This document shows, one piece after another, positions 6,616 through 11,091 of a stretch of DNA of 11,091 bases. Below the pieces are notes generated by a model. That model was not told where the DNA came from. It made no database searches and worked only from the letters and a program-made list of their open reading frames with translations. Position 1 is the first letter of the stretch. The number at the start of each line of letters is the position of its first letter. The stretch lies in contig CAZPDS010000078.1 of assembly GCA_964585485.1 (NCBI GenBank), positions 1 through 11,091 of the forward strand. Reading direction: 5' to 3'. The DNA is from CALGYY01 sp964585485. GTDB taxonomy: Bacteria; Bacteroidota; Bacteroidia; Bacteroidales; CAIWKO01. A program made the position numbers and the translations under genes.

Positions 6616-7690
6616 ACAAAAAATGCCGAAAGGGTACCAGCAAGCTCTCAAAAAGCTTGTGCAGCAAGGGTCGGCGGAGCCACTTTTCATAATCAAATTC
6701 GCGGCATTCCTGCAGGGTTTCCTGAATATGTTCGCGAAAACTTTGGACCATTCCGGGATGCTGACCAAAAAGCATCAGTTCATGCATAAACCGAAAGCTG
6801 CGGTAATCAAAGTTGGTGGAGCCCACTGAAAAAACCTTCTGGTCGACCATCAGCAGCTTCGCGTGAAGGTTATAGGAGGTGTAGAGCTTGAACTGAACAC
6901 CATTCCGGTGAAGGTTTCCCATGTACTTGCTGCGCAGGGTATCCACCATGCCCACATCGGAACGATACGGGGTAATAACCCAGACCTGAACGCCGCGGCG
7001 CGCGGCTTCCACCAGGCCTTTCCTCAGCATATGCCCCGGGAGGAAATAAGGTGTTTCGATCACGATTTCCTTTTTTGCCGAACGTATCAATTCTTCAAAA
7101 CGTTTTTTAACCCGTTGTTTGGTGAGGGAAGGCACATCACGCATCAGCCGGAAATCCTGATACACCATGGTAGCCGAATACGTTTTCGTGTTGAGATAGA
7201 GCTTATTATATATCCTCCGGCTTTGTAAAAAACTACGTTTAAAGATGCGCGTGATAGGTCCCCGAAAACGAACCACCAACTCGCGCCAGTTCAACGAATA
7301 CGCGGTGATATTGGCCGATCCCATATAGGTGATCTCGTCGTCTATGATCAACAGTTTCCGGTGGTTGCGACTGTGATGACGCGCCAGCCAGTTATAGCTC
7401 CATTTAAGCTTTTTGAAGTAGCGGATTTCAGCGCCGTAGCTCATCATTTCGGCAAAAAAGCTGGTGGTGGTTGATGTGCCCCAGGCATCCAGCAACAACT
7501 TTATCTGCACCCCTTCCCGGCTCTTGCGCGTTAGGGCGTCCCGGAATTTTTCCCCGATTACATCGTGCGCAAATTTGTACATCTCCAGGTAGATGGACTT
7601 CTTCGCCTTCCCGATGTCGTCCAACATCGCCATGTAAAACTTCATGGGATCGCTGTAGCATGTGTAATCAAGACTGGTGGTGCTCTCCAT
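6614..7690 (-). CDS. Phospholipase D-superfamily protein, cardiolipin synthase-like
   Basis: The 358-residue protein has the two HxK(x)4D catalytic motifs of the phospholipase D superfamily: H110-K112-D117 in NHRKLLIIDDE, followed by GSANITAYSLNWREL, and H276-K278-D283 in LHAKLLMVDQK, followed by GSTNFDYRSFRFMHE. Spacing and surrounding sequence match bacterial cardiolipin synthases, which join two phosphatidylglycerols or transfer a phosphatidyl group. Unlike ClsA-type enzymes it has no N-terminal transmembrane hairpin and resembles the shorter ClsB-like form. The basic, hydrophobic C-terminus (RRPLLHKLFESLLVPFRHF) may associate with membrane. The ATG start lies 21 nt after the lepA stop, so it is probably the last gene of the recJ-lepA operon. 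Other phosphodiesterase roles within the superfamily cannot be excluded. Confidence 0.9.
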   Translation of the reverse strand: MESTTSLDYTCYSDPMKFYMAMLDDIGKAKKSIYLEMYKFAHDVIGEKFRDALTRKSREGVQIKLLLDAWGTSTTTSFFAEMMSYGAEIRYFKKLKWSYNWLARHHSRNHRKLLIIDDEITYMGSANITAYSLNWRELVVRFRGPITRIFKRSFLQSRRIYNKLYLNTKTYSATMVYQDFRLMRDVPSLTKQRVKKRFEELIRSAKKEIVIETPYFLPGHMLRKGLVEAARRGVQVWVITPYRSDVGMVDTLRSKYMGNLHRNGVQFKLYTSYNLHAKLLMVDQKVFSVGSTNFDYRSFRFMHELMLFGQHPGMVQSFREHIQETLQECREFDYEKWLRRPLLHKLFESLLVPFRHFL

Positions 7691-7711
7691 AGCAGAAGGT
7701 TTTGAACTTCG

Positions 7712-9499
7712 TCAATCCAGTTTCAACACCGCTAAAAACGCGGATTGCGGCACTTCCACGTTTCCGATCTGCCGCATTCTTTTTTTGCCTTTCTTTTGTT
7801 TCTCCAGTAGTTTTCGCTTACGCGATATATCACCGCCGTAACACTTTGCGGTAACATCCTTGCGCACCGCCTTCACCGTTTCACGGGCGATAATTTTTGC
7901 GCCCACTGCCGCCTGGATGGCGATATCGAATTGTTGCCGGGGAATAAGTTCCCGCAGTTTTTCGCAGATTTTCCGGCCGAAATCGTAAGCGTGACTGCGA
8001 TCAATCAGGCTCGACAAGGCATCCACCATTTCGCCATTCAACAATATATCCAGTCGTACCAGGTCGGCCTCGCGGTAACCCACAATATGGTAATCAAAGG
8101 AAGCATAACCGCGGGAAATGGACTTGAGCTTATCATAGAAGTCGAACACAATTTCCGCCAGTGGGAGTTCAAAGGTAAGTTCCACCCGATCGCTGGTCAG
8201 GTACACCTGGTTCTTCAGGTTTCCTCGCTTTTCGATGCACAAGGTCATAATGGAACCGGTGTATTCACTTTTGGTGATGACCTGGGCCATGATATAAGGC
8301 TCTTCGATATGGTGAACGGTGGTTACAGGAGGCAAGCCGCTGGGATTATGCACCTCCACGATTTCGTCTTTCGTGGTAATGGCTTTAAAAGAAACGTTGG
8401 GCACAGTGGTGATTACATCCATATCGAACTCACGGTAGAGCCGTTCCTGGACGATCTCCATATGCAGCAAGCCCAGGAAGCCGCAGCGGAAGCCGAATCC
8501 TAAAGCCGCCGAACTCTCCGGCTCAAAGGTCAGGGAGGCATCGTTGAGCTGCAGCTTCTCCATCGAAGCCCGCAGGTCCTCGTAATCATCGGCATCTACA
8601 GGATATACGCCGGCAAAAACCATGGGTTTCACTTCTTCGAAACCCGAGATCTCCTTTTCGCACGGCCGATCCACCTGAGTAATCGTATCCCCCACGCGGA
8701 CTTCACGCGCTGTTTTAATGCCACTGATAATATAGCCCACTTCACCGGTTCGCATCTCCTTGCGGGGATGCATGTCGAGCTTCAAAATACCAATTTCGTC
8801 GGCATGGTATTCTTTCCCGGTGGAGAAAAACTTCACCAGATCGTTCTGGCGAATTTGGCCGTTGAGAATCCGAAAATAGGCGATAATTCCGCGGAAGGAA
8901 TTAAATACAGAATCGAAGATCAGGGCCTGAAGAGGAGCGTTCTCGTCGCCGGAAGGGGGCGGTACACGACGGACAATGGCGTGCAGAATATCTTCAATAC
9001 CCACCCCCATACGGGCGCTGGCTTCAATGATATCGTCCCGTTCGCAGCCCAGCAAATCCACAATCTGGTCCTTAACCTCTTCCGGCATAGCGCTCTCTGC
9101 GTCAATTTTGTTGAGTACCGGAATAATTTCCAGTTCATGTTCCAGCGCCAGATAAAGGTTTGAGATGGTCTGCGCCTGGATGCCCTGGGTGGCGTCAATC
9201 ACCAGCAAGGCGCCTTCACAGGCCGCAATGGAGCGCGAAACCTCATAGGAAAAGTCGACATGACCGGGGGTATCGATCAGGTTCATGACATAGGTTTCCC
9301 CTTCACAAGGGTACTGCATCTGAATAGCGTGGCTCTTAATGGTAATGCCCCGTTCGCGCTCCAGATCCATGTCGTCGAGCACCTGTTCCTTCGCCTGGCG
9401 TTCGGTAATGGTACCGGTGAACTCCAGCAGGCGGTCGGCCAGGGTACTCTTTCCGTGGTCAATGTGCGCAATAATGCAGAAATTTCTGATATTTTTCAC
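7712..9499 (-). CDS. lepA: Elongation factor 4 (LepA), ribosome-binding translational GTPase
   Basis: LepA binds ribosomes and affects elongation and ribosome assembly. The GTPase domain shows G1 AHIDHGKST (11-19 from the GTG start), G2 RGITIKS (50-56), G3 DTPGH (76-80) and G4 NKID (130-133). Domain II and the EF-G-like domains follow, then the LepA-specific C-terminal domain with YGGDISRKRKLLEKQKKGKKRMR. The length of about 595 residues is normal. No ATG start exists: GTG at 9497-9499 gives KNIRNFCIIAHIDHGKST after the initiator, the usual N-terminus, whereas TTG at 9503-9505 would add two residues. An in-frame TAA just upstream excludes longer forms. It follows recJ by about 55 bp with no terminator and precedes the phospholipase D-like gene by 21 bp. 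Confidence 0.97.
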   Translation of the reverse strand: MKNIRNFCIIAHIDHGKSTLADRLLEFTGTITERQAKEQVLDDMDLERERGITIKSHAIQMQYPCEGETYVMNLIDTPGHVDFSYEVSRSIAACEGALLVIDATQGIQAQTISNLYLALEHELEIIPVLNKIDAESAMPEEVKDQIVDLLGCERDDIIEASARMGVGIEDILHAIVRRVPPPSGDENAPLQALIFDSVFNSFRGIIAYFRILNGQIRQNDLVKFFSTGKEYHADEIGILKLDMHPRKEMRTGEVGYIISGIKTAREVRVGDTITQVDRPCEKEISGFEEVKPMVFAGVYPVDADDYEDLRASMEKLQLNDASLTFEPESSAALGFGFRCGFLGLLHMEIVQERLYREFDMDVITTVPNVSFKAITTKDEIVEVHNPSGLPPVTTVHHIEEPYIMAQVITKSEYTGSIMTLCIEKRGNLKNQVYLTSDRVELTFELPLAEIVFDFYDKLKSISRGYASFDYHIVGYREADLVRLDILLNGEMVDALSSLIDRSHAYDFGRKICEKLRELIPRQQFDIAIQAAVGAKIIARETVKAVRKDVTAKCYGGDISRKRKLLEKQKKGKKRMRQIGNVEVPQSAFLAVLKLD

Positions 9500-9554
9500 G
9501 TTCAAAAATTCAAATTAACTGTTTAAAAAAATACTGAGATTGCCGCCGTCCGGA

Positions 9555-11091
9555 TCAAGCCCCACCCACCTCCTTAATATCCTTGATATTCAACTGGAGC
9601 TTCACGGTATTGTTCCACTCATTTTCTTCAATCGTGTAACAGATATTAAACGGTTTACCTGCCTGGATATGCTCCAGGGAGGCCGTCTGCTGGAAGGCAA
9701 TGGCGTCGAAATACACCGGTCGTTCCGGATACGTAATATGAAGTTTCAGGTGCTTTCCGCCCACCATTCGGGCCTTTCCGAAATCCACCACGTTGTCGGT
9801 GCGGAAAACCGGGGTCATATTGCCCGGACCAAAAGGCGCGAACTGTTTAAGGATATTAAAAAACGAAGGTGTGATGTCGCTCAGTTCCAGCATGGCATCG
9901 ACCTCAACCTCGGGGACCTGCATATGTTGTTCAATACGGGAAGCTACAATGCGCTCGAAGCGTTCGGAAAAGGCTTCCAGGTTTTCGGGTTTCAGAGAAA
10001 GACCCGCGGCGTATTTATGTCCGCCAAAGTGTTCCAGTAAATCCTTGCATTCGTCAATGGCATCATAGATATCAAAATCCTTGACAGAACGGGCCGACCC
10101 ACAGATCAATCCATTGGAATCGGTCAGCACAATGGTGGGCCGGTAAAAGGATTCTGTGAGCCGTGAAGCGACAATGCCGATAACGCCTTTGTGCCAGTCG
10201 GGTTGGTAAACCACGGTTGACATAGCTTTGAGCAGCTTCGGATTGTTCTGAATCATATCTACCGCTTGCTGCGTAATCATGGCATCCTTATTTCGGCGTT
10301 CCGTATTGTAATTATCAATGCTTTTCCCAATGGTTAACGCGGCCTCTAGATTTTCCGAAATCAGGATCAACACTGAGTTACGGCCACTTTCCATACGGCC
10401 GGCCGCGTTTATCCGGGGCCCCACTAAAAAGACCAGATCGTTGATGGTGAGCTGACGCGAAAAGATGCAGTCGCCTTCCTTCCGAACCGGTTTTCGACTG
10501 ATATTACTGTATTGCAATACCGCCTCAATACCCGGGCGGGGGTTCGTATTGATGCGCTGCAGGCCATAGTAGGCGAGAATCCGGTTTTCGCCGGTAATCT
10601 GCACGATGTCGGAGGCAATGCTAATGGCCACCAGATCCAGGTAGCAGTGCAATTCTTCCTGCGGGATGTTGTTGCGCATTGCGTAGGCCTGAACCAATTT
10701 GTAGCCCAGTCCGCATCCCGAAAGTTCATCGTACGGATAGCTGCAGTCTTCCCTCTTAGGGTCTAATACAGCCACTGCTGCCGGCAATTCGCTGCCCGGG
10801 CGGTGATGATCACAAATAATAAAATCAACGCCCTTTTGCGTAGCATAAACTATTTTTTCGGTTGCCTTAATGCCGCAATCCAGCGCAATGACAAGGGTAA
10901 AATGCTCCGCCGCCGCATAATCGATACCCTGGGTGGAAATGCCGTAGCCTTCCAGGTAACGATCCGGAATGTACAAATCCACATTAGGGTATTGTGTTTT
11001 TAAAAAAGAATACACAAGTGCCACGGCAGAGGTGCCATCGACATCATAATCGCCATAAACAAGAATTTTTTCACCCTGAGCAATAGCCCTG
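9555..11091 (-). CDS. recJ: Single-stranded-DNA exonuclease RecJ, N-terminus cut by window edge
   Basis: RecJ is a 5'-to-3' single-strand DNA exonuclease of the DHH family, used in recombinational repair and mismatch repair. The frame stays open to the window end, giving 511 visible residues; about 60 N-terminal residues are probably missing. Motifs (visible numbering) are YGDYDVDGTSA (12-22), LDCGI (about 70-74), CDHH (93-96) and ASDIV (about 159-163), all parts of the metal-binding DHH core. The DHHA1 domain follows with VGPRINAAGRM and GGHKYAAGLSL (about 356-366), then APFGPGNMTP and a C-terminal OB-fold-like segment ending LNIKDIKEVGGA. All catalytic residues in view are intact. A GTG near 11024 could look like a start but lies inside the catalytic core and is rejected. 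Confidence 0.96.
   Translation of the reverse strand, partial: RAIAQGEKILVYGDYDVDGTSAVALVYSFLKTQYPNVDLYIPDRYLEGYGISTQGIDYAAAEHFTLVIALDCGIKATEKIVYATQKGVDFIICDHHRPGSELPAAVAVLDPKREDCSYPYDELSGCGLGYKLVQAYAMRNNIPQEELHCYLDLVAISIASDIVQITGENRILAYYGLQRINTNPRPGIEAVLQYSNISRKPVRKEGDCIFSRQLTINDLVFLVGPRINAAGRMESGRNSVLILISENLEAALTIGKSIDNYNTERRNKDAMITQQAVDMIQNNPKLLKAMSTVVYQPDWHKGVIGIVASRLTESFYRPTIVLTDSNGLICGSARSVKDFDIYDAIDECKDLLEHFGGHKYAAGLSLKPENLEAFSERFERIVASRIEQHMQVPEVEVDAMLELSDITPSFFNILKQFAPFGPGNMTPVFRTDNVVDFGKARMVGGKHLKLHITYPERPVYFDAIAFQQTASLEHIQAGKPFNICYTIEENEWNNTVKLQLNIKDIKEVGGA

Noticed and set aside
7931..8503. 190-codon open frame on the plus strand
   Set aside because: Antisense shadow of lepA; no start signal or domain.
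11022..11024. GTG as the start of recJ
   Set aside because: The frame continues upstream through the essential YGDYDVDGTSA motif to the window edge, so the gene is truncated by the window and does not start here.

Overview
The window looks like a piece of a Bacteroidota chromosome, probably from a Cytophagia/Chitinophagia/Saprospiria-type lineage; the exact group is an inference. Supporting signs are TAnnTTTG-type -7 promoter elements, mostly no Shine-Dalgarno sequence before starts, a small PorT-like outer-membrane barrel, an RprX/RprY-like two-component pair, and a lepA start of the usual Bacteroidota form. Nearly all coding content is ordinary core genome. No transposase, integrase, tRNA, rRNA or CRISPR array was seen.

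Layout, left to right. 1-462 (+) is the C-terminal end of a sodium-pumping decarboxylase beta subunit. It converges on pgi (511-1860, -), and the two share one symmetric terminator. A 429-bp intergenic region (1861-2289) follows and is the most interesting part of the window. It holds a strong leftward terminator hairpin, a leftward -7 element about 70 bp away from it, and four GTTAA pentamers at exactly 10-bp spacing. Next comes a sensor kinase/response regulator operon (2290-4657, +) with overlapping genes. It meets ubiX (4652-5224, -) tail to tail with a 6-bp overlap. ubiX lies 1 nt downstream of an outer-membrane beta-barrel gene (5226-5843, -). A divergent regulatory region (5844-6128) carries three GCC-N5-GGC dyads and leads to a small heat-shock protein gene (6129-6560, +) with its own terminator. 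The rest is a leftward cluster recJ (5'-truncated by the window edge) -> lepA -> phospholipase D/cardiolipin synthase-like gene, with small gaps and no terminator between the genes.

How the parts may work together. The GTTAA array sits beside the kinase/regulator operon and has the form of an OmpR-family binding site, so autoregulation is the simplest reading. The same array also lies at about -36 to -70 from the predicted start of a roughly 100-nt leftward transcript that ends at the strong terminator. This suggests a regulator-controlled small RNA divergent from its own two-component operon. That is the main candidate for an undescribed element here; it rests on sequence pattern only and has not been tested.
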